DNA of 64,000 nucleotides from an uncultured Alphaproteobacteria bacterium. Its GTDB lineage: Bacteria; Pseudomonadota; Alphaproteobacteria; Rs-D84. Positions 1-10,002 of the stretch are shown piece after piece. How positions within the stretch are numbered: position 1 is the first letter of the stretch; each line of letters begins with the position of its first letter. A program made the translations under genes and the position numbers. The stretch spans positions 167,202 to 231,201 of the forward strand of contig CALXMS010000001.1 in NCBI GenBank assembly GCA_944389535.1, in the 5' to 3' direction. The notes under the pieces were generated by a model. The model was given only the letters and a program-made list of their open reading frames with translations. It was not told the origin of the DNA and did no database searches.

Positions 1-1101
1 CCGTAATACTATTTTTGCGTCTATCTTATTTTTACCGCCATAATCGCCATACTTACCCGTTGCCCCTATTACCAAATCTGTTTCCAACCTATCTTCTTTA
101 CTGCATTGTCCTATATCAAACCTAGATTGCCAACCATTTGGTATGACAAATGTTCCCTGAGATATTAAGACAATATTTGATTGTTGTGATAAAAATTCTT
201 GCAATGTTTTTGTATTTATTTCGGGGCTTACGACCAGCGCACGACCAACTACGCCGGGGATAGACATTTTTACATTACTTTCCCCAAACGCAGGCAATAA
301 ATTCATCCATATAATAGGATTATCGCTACGGGGGTAAACACGATATACATCTATATCCCACGCAATCATATACTTTTTTGATGCTATATCAGAAATTATT
401 TTTGCCACTTCTCTTTCTGTCTGATAATTTCCTTCAAACACCAACGTTTTATCCTGCCAATCAACTAACAAATTACGCACATCTGCACCATGCATAGCAT
501 CCAATAATGCCATTATTATACTTTCGTTTTTCGGCATTTTTATCATCCATTTGGCACGGTTATCTAAATGTATTTCACCGAATTCTGCGTCATAAGAATA
601 ATATGCACGCCCCATTTTTGCTATCAGTTCTACACTATCAGCAAGGTTACCAGACGAAATAGAACCAGATATCGTTTCTGTTAATTCACCATCTTCAATA
701 ACAGCAATATCCACACCGTCTAATAGTTTATCAAGCGTTTGCTTAACCGTAAGTTGCTCAAATTCATAATCTGTAACTTTTAAATCTGGTAAATCATCAC
801 CGGTTCCCAGACGTATCATTTCAATAGGTTCTTCTGGAACGACGGAAACGATTGTTTGATTATCCCAATTCACCTGACAACGTTTAGGCAATTCTATAGA
901 AAATCTTTGTGCGGTATCCGTCGTCAAAGCGGCTTTTTTCGGGAAAATCGGAACAGAATTTTCATCTATAACAAAATTTTCTACGACATTGATAGTATCA
1001 TATTGTGGGACATTTTGTTGGTCTTGTTGAACGCACCCAGCAAATAACCCGGCACCAGTCACAAGCATTATAACCCCAAATAAGTGTCTGATATTTTTCA
1101 T
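1..1101 (-). CDS. Secretin-like outer-membrane lipoprotein (PilN-like), 3' end outside window
   Basis: The reading frame is open from an ATG at 1101 to the window edge (367 residues, no stop). The first 23 residues form a lipoprotein signal ending in a lipobox (F-A-G-C23). A clear ribosome site (AAGGGG) lies just upstream of the ATG. The middle part resembles the repeated N-domains of secretins: short beta-alpha-beta units and a segment reading LTVKQTLDKLL. The family forms the outer-membrane pore of type IV pili or type II secretion. A PilO2/PilP/PilQ/PilR block at 20582-25269 suggests it is the PilN of an R64-type thin pilus. The C-terminal pore domain is not visible, so the call rests on the N-terminal half. 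Another periplasmic lipoprotein is possible. Confidence 0.5.
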   Translation of the reverse strand, partial: MKNIRHLFGVIMLVTGAGLFAGCVQQDQQNVPQYDTINVVENFVIDENSVPIFPKKAALTTDTAQRFSIELPKRCQVNWDNQTIVSVVPEEPIEMIRLGTGDDLPDLKVTDYEFEQLTVKQTLDKLLDGVDIAVIEDGELTETISGSISSGNLADSVELIAKMGRAYYSYDAEFGEIHLDNRAKWMIKMPKNESIIMALLDAMHGADVRNLLVDWQDKTLVFEGNYQTEREVAKIISDIASKKYMIAWDIDVYRVYPRSDNPIIWMNLLPAFGESNVKMSIPGVVGRALVVSPEINTKTLQEFLSQQSNIVLISQGTFVIPNGWQSRFDIGQCSKEDRLETDLVIGATGKYGDYGGKNKIDAKIVLR

Positions 1102-1119
1102 TTCGTCCCCTTGTTCCTT

Positions 1120-1446
1120 TTAAATGTTCATAATACGTTCGAACTCTTCCAGCGTCATCTCGTATATAGGTTTTTGAGTTGGCGTCGTCAAACCCTTTAC
1201 CCTTTCATATTGTTCACCGAAACGCTTTATTACCGAAACCACATCTGCTGGCACAGAATTTTTATTTACCTCAATCAAACGCCGTCCATATTCATAAACA
1301 TATTCTAACACGTCTGCCAGAAAAAAGCGCCCCACATAATTTTCCATTGCAATACCGCCCTTTTGCACACATATTGCAGACATAACCATCGTCATCTGGT
1401 TATAAAGGTTTGCCAGTTTTATGAAATTCTGAACTGTTATTGCCAT
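1120..1446 (-). CDS. Small hypothetical protein upstream of the secretin-like gene
   Basis: This 108-residue protein is not recognised. It has no signal peptide and looks mainly helical, with a charged C-terminal half. An AGGAAA ribosome site lies upstream of its ATG. It ends 18 bp before the secretin-like gene and reads the same way, so the two are probably cotranscribed. Its job may be tied to pilus assembly, but nothing in the sequence shows this directly. Confidence 0.55.
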   Translation of the reverse strand: MAITVQNFIKLANLYNQMTMVMSAICVQKGGIAMENYVGRFFLADVLEYVYEYGRRLIEVNKNSVPADVVSVIKRFGEQYERVKGLTTPTQKPIYEMTLEEFERIMNI

Positions 1447-1486
1447 ACTATTTCCTATATTCTCTTTTACTCTATTATAAAAACTA

Positions 1487-1515
1487 TTGCCCCCCTAAGG
1501 CAATTAAATTATAAT
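1487..1515 (+). promoter_or_regulatory. Promoter for the lipoprotein gene at 1523, probably leaderless
   Basis: A perfect TATAAT lies at 1510-1515 and a TTGCCC -35-like hexamer at 1487-1492, with a 17-bp spacer. Only 7 bases separate the -10 box from the ATG at 1523. Transcription would start at or within a base or two of the start codon, leaving no room for a ribosome binding site. Confidence 0.5.
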
Positions 1516-1522
1516 ACAAAAT

Positions 1523-1903
1523 ATGAGAATTAAATACATAGTTTTTGTACTGGCATTATCCGCCTGCGCATCAGTAAATCGCGGCAGTATTGACGATGCC
1601 ACGATACTAAATTGGGAAAACGAGTCTGTAACGATGGAACAATTTGTTCGTGACCATAAGGCATGCCTTGGTATAAACGAACCCTCATACATGCCCAGAT
1701 CTCGCATTGCTAAACTTTTATCGCCGAATCAAAGCAGTCTTATGCCAGATTGGGACGGTTTATGGGTAACTTTTCAGTCTAATGAATATAAAGACGTTGG
1801 ACAGCGGGCTTTATTATCGGTTCCACGAAATACTACGTCAAAATCAGTTGGTTCTTATCGTAAGTGTATGTTTAGACGTGGTTACTTGTTAAGAGCCAGC
1901 TAA
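1523..1903 (+). CDS. Small lipoprotein, function unknown
   Basis: This 126-residue protein starts with a short signal peptide and a lipobox (L-S-A-C at about residues 12-15), so it is probably anchored in a membrane facing the periplasm. No domain is recognised in the rest. The ATG lies 7 bases after a perfect TATAAT, so the mRNA may be leaderless. It is followed by ftsQ, which has its own similar promoter, so the two need not be cotranscribed. Confidence 0.6.
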   Translation: MRIKYIVFVLALSACASVNRGSIDDATILNWENESVTMEQFVRDHKACLGINEPSYMPRSRIAKLLSPNQSSLMPDWDGLWVTFQSNEYKDVGQRALLSVPRNTTSKSVGSYRKCMFRRGYLLRAS

Positions 1904-1918
1904 ATTTATACCCCACTC

Positions 1919-1947
1919 TTTCCAAGATTAATATTTTGTGATATAAT
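1919..1947 (+). promoter_or_regulatory. Promoter for ftsQ, probably leaderless
   Basis: TATAAT at 1942-1947 lies 7 bases before the ftsQ ATG (1955). A TTTCCA hexamer with a 17-bp spacer (1919-1924) is an acceptable -35. The arrangement matches the one ahead of the gene at 1523. No ribosome site is visible before the ATG. Confidence 0.5.
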
Positions 1948-1954
1948 TTACAGC

Positions 1955-2638
1955 ATGAAACGTTCAATCTGGTTTTGGTTATATTTTAGCGCCGCAATAT
2001 TATTAGCTGTATACTTTGCTACACGGGTAATAATGGTTTGTTCCGGGCGAAGCGGTTTGTCTTATGTAAGAAATTTAACTATTTCTGCCGATATACCAAA
2101 CAAAGATTTAACGCCCATCGCTGCCGCTGCCGCATTATCTCCAGGTACGAAAGCGTATGGAAAAACTTTAGAAGAAATAAATTCTCGTATAGTATCCAGT
2201 CCTGGGGTAAAAAATTCCGCAACCAGAAGACTTCCATCTGGTAACTTAATCGTTCATGTAGAGCTTTATCAGGCTGTTGCTCAATGGACAGACGGCAATT
2301 TTTATTATCCTTTATCTGCTGATGGTACAATTGTAAACAAACCGTCAGAAGAAAGACACATAAACACCGTCGTTTTTCGGGGAAACGTACCTGATGATAT
2401 ATCAGAAATAACTAACACTGCCCATACCATGGCCAAAGATATTGATTATATAGAATTTATAGAAGACAGACGATGGAACATTCATACAATTGGTGGTATA
2501 ACGATTATGTTACCCGAAAAAAATCCTGCTGCTGCGATTGCTAGTTTAATGGTGTTAAACAATAACTATAAAATTTTATCAAAAGACATTAGCGCTATCG
2601 ACATGCGAGACGACGCAAGAATACTAGTAAAAAAGTAA
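1955..2638 (+). CDS. ftsQ: Cell division protein FtsQ
   Basis: This 227-residue bitopic protein has a short cytoplasmic start and one membrane segment (about residues 5-27). A periplasmic POTRA-like domain follows, with a pattern typical of FtsQ/DivIB (V-K-N-S-A-T-R-R-L-P-S-G-N-L-I-V-H-V, then a stretch ending in D-G-T-I-V). FtsQ links FtsA-bound early divisome components to FtsL/FtsB and septal peptidoglycan synthases. It ends one base before the FtsA fusion gene, the classic ftsQ-ftsA order, which supports both calls. It is a little short for an alphaproteobacterial FtsQ. Confidence 0.8.
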   Translation: MKRSIWFWLYFSAAILLAVYFATRVIMVCSGRSGLSYVRNLTISADIPNKDLTPIAAAAALSPGTKAYGKTLEEINSRIVSSPGVKNSATRRLPSGNLIVHVELYQAVAQWTDGNFYYPLSADGTIVNKPSEERHINTVVFRGNVPDDISEITNTAHTMAKDIDYIEFIEDRRWNIHTIGGITIMLPEKNPAAAIASLMVLNNNYKILSKDISAIDMRDDARILVKK

Positions 2639-2639
2639 A

Positions 2640-4433
2640 ATGAACCTTTCTGATTCATCTTTTCTGTGTTTAGATATCGGCACCAGTGGTGTAAGAGGGA
2701 TTGCACATCGCATACGTGGCGGACATTTAACAAAATCATCTATGTATGAAGTAGACAGCTTTGATACAGTATTTGCTTTAAAATCAGTTATAGACGAATT
2801 AGAAAACCAAATCGGCGACAGGTTTGATAATGCATATATAACAGGTAACTTTGGGCCCACAATTTTTAAAATAAGCCCTAAGGCAAAAAAATGGCGTGGG
2901 GAACACAAAATAACTCAATCAGATATAGGTTCAATGATTTCGCAAATTGTTCCTCCAGAGAATTATTATCCATTTCATATTATTCCTTTACGTTACAGTA
3001 CACCAAGCATACAAAAATTATATACCCCAATAGGTTATACTGACACGGGAATAACGGCTATATTTGGTTCAATTTTTTATTCATCTGAATCAATATCAAA
3101 GATTACGTCAATATTACATGCTGCTCACATACAACCATATTCTTTTTATGACCCTCATTTTTTGCAAAATGCTGTATACCATGAAAAAAAGCATACAGAC
3201 ATGTATATTGATTTCGGCGCCCAATTTACAAGCGTTTCTATATGGTTAGACAATGGTCCTATATTTTTTCAGAAAATTCCCGTCGGTGGGACAGATATAA
3301 CAAATGACATTGCACAAAAGCTAAACATTGCGTTTGATGATGCAGAACGTATAAAAAGAAACATAGGAAGTCTTATGCCAAAAGAAATGGACAGGTTTAC
3401 CCCGGCAGATACCGCATATGACTTTTCTCGGGCAGACGTAAATAATATAATAATTCCAAACATCATAGAAATCTGCGATAGAATAAAAGACGCCAGTTCT
3501 GTCCCTTTCAAACATGCAATGCCGAATAATATAATAATATCTGGGGGCGGTTCAGAAATGGAATCAATGACAGATTTTATTGAAAATTTATTTGGTATAC
3601 CAGTCAAAAACATAGGTCGAACGGCATCGGTGCAAGCCTTATCTGAGTACATATGGGCAACAGAATTACCTCATAGAAAAGCATATGAGGCACGTACGAC
3701 AAGAATAAAAAACGCATCAAATAAAATTATTTCCATATTTAAACCGCGGCATAAAAAAAAGAAAATACAATTCATACCAATCATGCCAAGTACATTATGT
3801 TTTGATATGAAAAACGACGCAACTTATACTATGTTTAAATCTGGTGGCATATCCATGATTCACGTTGACATAATGGATGGTTTATACGTTGAAAATATTC
3901 GTGGTAGTATATCAGAACTAAAATATATTAGATCACACACCTTAGCACACTTACATGTACATTTGATGACAGAAAGTCCAGACATATGGGCAGAAGAAGC
4001 CATTAATGCAGGTGCAAATACAATTATAGTTTCAACCAACACGTCTGGTGTACGTGCTGCATTACGAACGATACGGGCAGCTGGTCGTCGTGCAGGTGTG
4101 GCATTAAATCCAGATTCTTCAATAGAAATACTGAAACCTATAATCCGTGAAATTGACGAGATTATGGTTATGACTGTAACCCCCGGTGCCGCCGGTCAAA
4201 AATTTGATGATTCTTGTTTACATAAAATATCTGCTCTTGCAGCGACACGAAAAAAATACGGTTTAAAATATTTAATTTCTGTTGATGGCGGAATAAATGC
4301 GGATAGCGCACAAAAATGTTGGGCGGCTGGTGCAGATTTGTTGGTAAGCGGTTCTTATTTAGCAAACAACTCTGACTTTCCTTTGGCTGTACAAAGTCTT
4401 TTAAAACGTAAAACAGAAAAAAGCTCCTTATAA
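2640..4433 (+). CDS. ftsA-rpe: FtsA fused to ribulose-phosphate 3-epimerase
   Basis: One unbroken 597-codon frame. Residues 1 to about 350 are an actin-like FtsA: phosphate-1 loop LDIGTSGVRG at 11-20, second phosphate loop around 190-200, and an SGGGS adenosine motif at 301-305. Residues 354-375 form a basic amphipathic stretch like the membrane-targeting tail that normally ends FtsA. A complete RPE barrel follows directly (about 377-590). It keeps the four expected metal/catalytic ligands: H408 and D410 (HVDIMDG), H441 (HLM) and D549 (VDGGIN). The VTPGAAGQ phosphate loop is at 513-520. FtsA anchors FtsZ at midcell; RPE converts ribulose 5-phosphate to xylulose 5-phosphate. The joined form would tether a pentose-phosphate enzyme to the divisome. 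No ftsZ follows. Confidence 0.9.
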   Translation: MNLSDSSFLCLDIGTSGVRGIAHRIRGGHLTKSSMYEVDSFDTVFALKSVIDELENQIGDRFDNAYITGNFGPTIFKISPKAKKWRGEHKITQSDIGSMISQIVPPENYYPFHIIPLRYSTPSIQKLYTPIGYTDTGITAIFGSIFYSSESISKITSILHAAHIQPYSFYDPHFLQNAVYHEKKHTDMYIDFGAQFTSVSIWLDNGPIFFQKIPVGGTDITNDIAQKLNIAFDDAERIKRNIGSLMPKEMDRFTPADTAYDFSRADVNNIIIPNIIEICDRIKDASSVPFKHAMPNNIIISGGGSEMESMTDFIENLFGIPVKNIGRTASVQALSEYIWATELPHRKAYEARTTRIKNASNKIISIFKPRHKKKKIQFIPIMPSTLCFDMKNDATYTMFKSGGISMIHVDIMDGLYVENIRGSISELKYIRSHTLAHLHVHLMTESPDIWAEEAINAGANTIIVSTNTSGVRAALRTIRAAGRRAGVALNPDSSIEILKPIIREIDEIMVMTVTPGAAGQKFDDSCLHKISALAATRKKYGLKYLISVDGGINADSAQKCWAAGADLLVSGSYLANNSDFPLAVQSLLKRKTEKSSL

Positions 4434-4446
4434 AAAGGAGCTTTTA
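4417..4446 (+). terminator. Terminator of the ftsQA run
   Basis: The stem AAAGCTCCTT / AAGGAGCTTT encloses the TAA stop of the FtsA-RPE gene and is followed by a short T-run. It is close enough to form as translation ends. Confidence 0.6.
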
Positions 4447-4588
4447 CAAACGATGCTTTAATGGATTTTTCCATTGGGATGTGGGTTCAAGGTTATTATA
4501 AAACCTTATCGTGCAAAGTTTGCTGTGGTTGTTAACAACAATTTTTAAACTATCTTAATAAACCACCCTTTTCAACAGGTAGGTTTTC
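4447..4588. other. Structured intergenic stretch between converging genes
   Basis: There is no open frame here. Several small inverted repeats sit close together: AATGGA/TCCATT around a T4 loop, AAGGTT/AACCTT, and the palindrome TTGTTAACAA. It separates the ends of the FtsA-RPE and tsaE genes. It may hold the tsaE terminator or a small RNA; no known RNA family is recognised. Confidence 0.3.
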
Positions 4589-4993
4589 TTAACAACCTTG
4601 TATTTTTAACGTCCGCTTATTCCCATCGCCAGATAAATAAATATGTATTGTATCAGAAGGTAATATATCAGAAGCAATTTCTGGCCACTCTATCAAAGTA
4701 ATATCATTTGCAATGGCATAAGGTAATCCTATTTCTGTTAACTCAGATTTATCTTCTATTCTGTATAAATCAAAGTGAGAAATACCGTCATAATTCTGTA
4801 CGATTGTAAAAGTTGGACTTGACACAACTGTATTTTCACCTCTCAATGCTTGAATTATGGTTCTTGCAATTTCTGATTTACCCATACCTAAATCTCCGTG
4901 AAGAGCCACTATACAAGGAGTTTTTAAAGTTTTAGCGAAATTACGCGCCCAATTTCTTGTTTCTTCTATATTATTTAATTCATATGTTTTCTG
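4589..4993 (-). CDS. tsaE: tRNA threonylcarbamoyladenosine biosynthesis ATPase TsaE
   Basis: A 134-residue protein of the normal family length. The Walker A loop GDLGMGKSE lies near residue 33 and the ending IEWPE...Y motif is typical of TsaE (YjeE). With TsaB and TsaD it makes t6A at position 37 of ANN-reading tRNAs. The start is set at 4993 because GGAG sits seven bases upstream. A longer in-frame start at 5023 would overlap uvrB and has no ribosome site. It follows uvrB by 7 bp and is probably cotranscribed with it. Confidence 0.88.
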   Translation of the reverse strand, partial: QKTYELNNIEETRNWARNFAKTLKTPCIVALHGDLGMGKSEIARTIIQALRGENTVVSSPTFTIVQNYDGISHFDLYRIEDKSELTEIGLPYAIANDITLIEWPEIASDILPSDTIHIYLSGDGNKRTLKIQGC

Positions 4994-5000
4994 CATATTT

Positions 5001-6989
5001 TTACTCCAACAATAATAAATCATCTTCTAATTTATGAACTGCATCACGCAATTCAGCGGCCCTTTCAAATTCTAGATTTTCTGCCGCATCGCGCATCTGT
5101 TTTGTTAACTTTTTAATTTCTTTACGTAAAGTATCAGCATCCATTACACCGTCAGTCGTATAAACAAAACGACGCTTTTTATCGGTCTTTTCTTGCTTAT
5201 CCGTAACTTCATTAAAGACTGCTTTTGTAACAGTTCGTGGCGTAATATTATTAGCTTTATTATACGCCATTTGTTTTGCCCGACGACGATTTGTTTCATC
5301 TAAAGCGGCGCGCATAGAATCAGTAATCGTATCTGCGTATAATATTACCCGTCCGTTTGCATTTCGTGCGGCCCGACCAATAGTTTGAATTAATGATCGC
5401 GTAGAACGTAAAAAACCTTCCTTATCTGCATCCATAATTGCAACTAATTCACATTCTGGTACATCAAGACCTTCTCGTAACAAATTAATACCGACAAGTA
5501 CGTCAAATTTACCAAGACGCAAATCACGAAGTAATTCTATACGTTCTAATGTTTCTATATCACTGTGCAGATATTTTGCTTTTACCCCATTTTCAACAAA
5601 ATAATCCGTCAATTGCTCTGCCATTTTTTTAGTTAACGTTGTAACTAAAACTCTACCTTCTACTTTCTTAACCTCATCTAATAAATCATCTACCTGATGA
5701 GTTGTTGGACGAACTTCACAAACAGGATCTAATAACCCAGTAGGTCTAATAACTTGCTCGGACACGATACCACCGGATTGTTCAAGCTCCCATTCTGCCG
5801 GGGTTGCAGAAACGAAAATTGTCTGTGGACGAAGGTTATCCCATTCTTCAAAAGTTAATGGTCTATTATCAATACATGCAGGCAGACGAAAGCCATATTG
5901 TGACAATGTTTCTTTACGCGCTCTATCACCACGAGACATCGCACCAATCTGTGGTACAGTTACATGACTTTCGTCTATAAATAGAATCGCATCTTTCGGC
6001 AGATATTCAAATAACGTAGGTGGCGGTTGCCCAGGTGCACGTCCTGATAAATACCTTGAATAATTTTCAATTCCACGACAGGTGCCTGTTGATTCCATCA
6101 TTTCTATATCAAAATTAACTCTTTCACGCAGTCTTTGCTCTTCTATATACTTCATATTTTTATGAAAATATTCTAACCGTTCTTTTAAATCATTACGAAT
6201 TTCACCTATGGCCTGCAATATTGAAGGCATTGGCGTCGCATAATGCGTATTCGGATATACCGCAATTCTGTCTAGCTGACGTAATTTGGCACCAGTTAAT
6301 GTATCAAATTCCCAAATTTCTTCTATTTCGTCGCCCCAGAAAGATAATTTCCAGCCTCTGTCTTGAGAATGCGAAGGAAACAAATCTAATGTATCCCCAC
6401 GAACGCGAAAACAACCGCGTTCAAACGCCATATCATTTCGCTTATACTGAATATCTACCAACGCATGCATTACATCTGTAATACCAATTTTGTCTCCGAC
6501 TCGTAAAGTTACCTTCATTCCAGAATATTGTTCTGGTGCCCCCATACCATAAATAGACGAAACAGAAGAAACAACAATTACATCACGTTCTTCAAGCATT
6601 GCCCGCGTTGCACTATGGCGCATTCTATCTAGTTGCTCGTTTATGGAGGCGTCTTTATCAATATATGTATCAGTAGTCGGCAGATATGCTTCTGGCTGAT
6701 AATAATCGTAATAAGAAACGAAATATTCTACATGATTATTTGGGAAAAAAGCTTTCATTTCTGTATACAACTGCGCAGCCAGAATTTTATTTGGAGCCAT
6801 AATCATAGCAGGTCTACCTAGTTCTGCAATTACATTGGCCATTGTAAAAGTCTTACCTGAACCCGTTACACCCAACAATACCTGACTAGGGCGACCATCG
6901 CGAACACCCGCAACCAATTCTGAAATTGCCTGCGGTTGATCACCCATAGGTTTATAATCACTTTGAAGATCAAATATTTTTTTATTCAC
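5001..6989 (-). CDS. uvrB: Excinuclease ABC subunit B
   Basis: A full-length 662-residue UvrB. The Walker A loop GVTGSGKT is near residue 40, the beta-hairpin region [12 protein letters not shown] follows, then the helicase motifs DESH and SATP and the QTIGRAARN motif VI. The C-terminal UVR domain (about 620-655) contains the [11 protein letters not shown] repeat that contacts UvrC. It verifies DNA damage in nucleotide excision repair. It is transcribed away from the AsmA-like gene across only 46 bp, with tsaE downstream. Confidence 0.97.
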   Translation of the reverse strand: MNKKIFDLQSDYKPMGDQPQAISELVAGVRDGRPSQVLLGVTGSGKTFTMANVIAELGRPAMIMAPNKILAAQLYTEMKAFFPNNHVEYFVSYYDYYQPEAYLPTTDTYIDKDASINEQLDRMRHSATRAMLEERDVIVVSSVSSIYGMGAPEQYSGMKVTLRVGDKIGITDVMHALVDIQYKRNDMAFERGCFRVRGDTLDLFPSHSQDRGWKLSFWGDEIEEIWEFDTLTGAKLRQLDRIAVYPNTHYATPMPSILQAIGEIRNDLKERLEYFHKNMKYIEEQRLRERVNFDIEMMESTGTCRGIENYSRYLSGRAPGQPPPTLFEYLPKDAILFIDESHVTVPQIGAMSRGDRARKETLSQYGFRLPACIDNRPLTFEEWDNLRPQTIFVSATPAEWELEQSGGIVSEQVIRPTGLLDPVCEVRPTTHQVDDLLDEVKKVEGRVLVTTLTKKMAEQLTDYFVENGVKAKYLHSDIETLERIELLRDLRLGKFDVLVGINLLREGLDVPECELVAIMDADKEGFLRSTRSLIQTIGRAARNANGRVILYADTITDSMRAALDETNRRRAKQMAYNKANNITPRTVTKAVFNEVTDKQEKTDKKRRFVYTTDGVMDADTLRKEIKKLTKQMRDAAENLEFERAAELRDAVHKLEDDLLLLE

Positions 6990-7035
6990 AAGATATAATA
7001 TAATTCATTATAATCAAAATACAAGGAAAGAGAGA

Positions 7036-9510
7036 ATGGCACTAAAGCCCAGATATAAACGCAGAATTTTATGGTCCCTAATTACTGCACTAGGGGTTCT
7101 TATCATGGCGATAGTAGTTATTCCGCCAATGATAAACTTGAACTATCTTAAACCAAAAATAGAACAAACTATCGTTGATCAGACCGGTGTAAAAGCCCAA
7201 ATAAACGGGGATGTTAATTTTAGCCTGATTGGTAAAGCGACGCTTGTTGCACACGACGTATCTGTAACCCAGGGCACAATTGGTGCTGTAATGTTCAGTG
7301 TACCTTTTTCGGACATTTTCGATTTAGAAAACGCGACGTTAACCGGTAAAATTACAATATACAATGCAAAAGCTTCTTTAAGCACACTAATTCCACAAAG
7401 CTTTAATACGCCGATAGAAATATACAACTCTGATATAACTTTCAAAAATCGCAGTTTTGAAATCATAAGCGCCACATTGAATTATGGACACCTTGTCGGT
7501 GTAATTCGTACAAAAAACCATAAATACGATGTGGATTTTGAAAACGATGAATTTTACGTAAGAAATAGAAATGATAAATTAAAAATATCAGGTCGCCTTT
7601 TTGCCGACGGTGGTGCACGCGGCAACATAACAATGGAAACTGCTAACATAAACAATTGGTTTGGTTTTGCCGAACCCCGCATAGATAAAACCATTAAATT
7701 AACGATGGATTTTGATTGGGATGGTGGTCTTGGGTGGGACTTTAAAAACATAGATATGGGTAACATTAAAGGCAACATCAGTATCTTACCTGATGGCGAA
7801 AAAATAATTCAATTACGAGGGAATAATGTAAATTTTGATTTTTCGTTTTTAACGGAACAATCTAAAATATTTTATCAAACGAAATTTGATTTAGATTTTA
7901 CTGGTAACCTACAATTTGGTGAATATGTTTTTAAGCACTTAAAAATAAATGCGACAGGGACAAAAGATGCGCTTAACGTTAATAATATAATAGCTGACGA
8001 TATAGCCATAACTGGTGGTAAAATAGACGCCAACGGTGCCCAAGCAGTCTTAATAACGATGCCATATGAAGGCGTTCCAGCAACTTGTATGTTTTATGGC
8101 ACACCAGAAAATTGGCGGTGTACACGTTTTTCTTATGACGACTATGTCGGTGCAATAAGCATAACACCTGAAAAATTTGACTTACTTATTTATTCTCAAA
8201 AACCTATGCCTGAAAGAACTAAGGTCATAAAGCAATTATTAGAACTTGCACCGCGCGGATACATAGATTTCGAATTTGCCGACATAGCTGGAACATATAC
8301 AATAGATAAAGACAACATTATACCTACATATAAATACGCCTATGGAAAATCATTAAATTGGCTAGACCCTAATTTAACACAAATGCCTAAATTCATGTAT
8401 AACGATATAGGCGACTTTTCTTGGGATGGAGATTTAATGCATTTTGCGCCATACTCTGGTACATGGGATTTGTACTTAACTAAAACATATTTTTCTTTAT
8501 CAGGTACAAATATAAAAGATTGGCTACCGAATTTAGATCTAATTGCGTTTAAAGATATGCCATATAAAATATCCGGGAATTATAACGCTGATAAAGCTTC
8601 TAATTTAGAAATACAAATCGGAAATCAAACATTTACCGGCAGTCTTAACGGTAATAATATAACTTTATACACAGATATATTTAATATCGATTCTTTTATA
8701 AACCAATATTATTTAGATAATTACGAAGAGCTTGGGTATCTAACAGCGTCTCCTATAACGATACCGTTCTTGCTGCCAATTAATATATCAATATCTGCCA
8801 ATGAATTAATATATAATGGAACAGCCTTTAAAAATTTCGTATATTCATTAAAACCAAACATACAAACTTTCTCGATTACAGACAACGATCGAGGAAACTT
8901 ATTAGCCACATTTAAACGCAACGGAAATAAATACGATATATTTGCACAATTAAATCGCTTCGTGACAGATGGTTATTTGTTATCTTCAACAATGCCGCTA
9001 AACGTGAAAGACGCTATGATCACAGCAGAGATCAGAATGAACACTTCTGGCAATATCGCACATGATCTTGAATATAATCTGGAAGGAGATATGGATTTAA
9101 CTTTTGACGGCGGTTATCTGATTGGCCTAGGAATCGATGAATTTTTTGCTTCTGCGGAAACCATAACCACTTTTAACGCAGAATATGTTTTATCATATGC
9201 ATTAGAGAAAGGGGAATCTGCCATAAAAAATATGCGTGTAATTGGAAAATACAAAAACGGTGATTTTAGAACGACAAAACCAATTGCATTACAGTTACGT
9301 CACACAGACGCTACAGGAGAATTATCTATATCAGATGGTTTAATGAGCGGTTCTTTTAATTTAATATTAAGAGGCACCTCACCTATCCCTGCGCCAATAA
9401 ATTTAACCATTAATCCAGACGGGACACGTAAATATTCTTTATCAGAAATTATGATTAATTTCGATCCAACGTTTATGCGTGATTTTATTCGCACACATAA
9501 TAAATTCTAA
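7036..9510 (+). CDS. AsmA family protein
   Basis: An 824-residue protein with one N-terminal membrane anchor (about residues 10-30). The AsmA start pattern follows: a hydrophobic helix, then LKPKIEQTIVDQTGVKAQINGDV. A very long beta-rich periplasmic part follows, ending in an AsmA-like C-terminal segment (LSISDGLMSGSFNLILRGT). Family members span the periplasm and are linked to outer-membrane assembly or phospholipid transport. A good ribosome site (AAGGAAAGAG) precedes the ATG. Its last 4 bp overlap the converging gene at 9507. Confidence 0.75.
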   Translation: MALKPRYKRRILWSLITALGVLIMAIVVIPPMINLNYLKPKIEQTIVDQTGVKAQINGDVNFSLIGKATLVAHDVSVTQGTIGAVMFSVPFSDIFDLENATLTGKITIYNAKASLSTLIPQSFNTPIEIYNSDITFKNRSFEIISATLNYGHLVGVIRTKNHKYDVDFENDEFYVRNRNDKLKISGRLFADGGARGNITMETANINNWFGFAEPRIDKTIKLTMDFDWDGGLGWDFKNIDMGNIKGNISILPDGEKIIQLRGNNVNFDFSFLTEQSKIFYQTKFDLDFTGNLQFGEYVFKHLKINATGTKDALNVNNIIADDIAITGGKIDANGAQAVLITMPYEGVPATCMFYGTPENWRCTRFSYDDYVGAISITPEKFDLLIYSQKPMPERTKVIKQLLELAPRGYIDFEFADIAGTYTIDKDNIIPTYKYAYGKSLNWLDPNLTQMPKFMYNDIGDFSWDGDLMHFAPYSGTWDLYLTKTYFSLSGTNIKDWLPNLDLIAFKDMPYKISGNYNADKASNLEIQIGNQTFTGSLNGNNITLYTDIFNIDSFINQYYLDNYEELGYLTASPITIPFLLPINISISANELIYNGTAFKNFVYSLKPNIQTFSITDNDRGNLLATFKRNGNKYDIFAQLNRFVTDGYLLSSTMPLNVKDAMITAEIRMNTSGNIAHDLEYNLEGDMDLTFDGGYLIGLGIDEFFASAETITTFNAEYVLSYALEKGESAIKNMRVIGKYKNGDFRTTKPIALQLRHTDATGELSISDGLMSGSFNLILRGTSPIPAPINLTINPDGTRKYSLSEIMINFDPTFMRDFIRTHNKF

Positions 9511-9878
9511 AAAATATTTTTACGATAAAAGTTCTGAAGAAAGGTTTCTCTTGTAATAATATTTCCATTATCATCGGCATAATACCTATACCTTCGCCCT
9601 ATTGGTGCACTATAAAAACCACCCGCACAAAATTGTATGCCGCGTGTATTGCGTACTAACATTTTATTTTCACCGATTAAATCAGCAGAATTTCCAAAAA
9701 ATAATATGTGTAAAAAATTTAATACTTTATTTGACGTTGCAACCCGCGGTGCATATAAAGCGCTGCCTCTCTTAATTAACCCAGACAATTTATAAACATC
9801 AGGATGAGACTTTAAAACATTTCTTTGATACAGACTTAAACCTAAAACATCTGCTAATTTATCGATATCAGAGTTCAT
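9507..9878 (-). CDS. Hypothetical protein
   Basis: This 123-residue soluble protein is not recognised. It is basic, with a helical first half and a Tyr/Arg-rich C-terminal part (around RRYRYYADDNGN). It has no signal peptide or membrane segment. Its 3' end overlaps the AsmA-like gene by 4 bp in convergent orientation. Composition matches its neighbours, so it is probably a real gene. Confidence 0.5.
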   Translation of the reverse strand: MNSDIDKLADVLGLSLYQRNVLKSHPDVYKLSGLIKRGSALYAPRVATSNKVLNFLHILFFGNSADLIGENKMLVRNTRGIQFCAGGFYSAPIGRRYRYYADDNGNIITRETFLQNFYRKNIF

Positions 9879-9948
9879 TCCCTTACCCCGTTTTAATTCA
9901 TAAAATTATAACCGTCTATAATATATTTTTTAATAGGTTTGATTTCAT

Positions 9949-9982
9949 AAAAAAAATCAAGGCAACCAATGGTTGCCTTGAT
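9949..9982 (-). terminator. Terminator of aspS
   Basis: A perfect stem ATCAAGGCAACC / GGTTGCCTTGAT with a 3-base loop is followed, on the minus strand, by a run of eight T. It sits 20 bp after the aspS stop. Confidence 0.88.
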
Positions 9983-10002
9983 TATCATGCACATAGCGAT
10001 GC

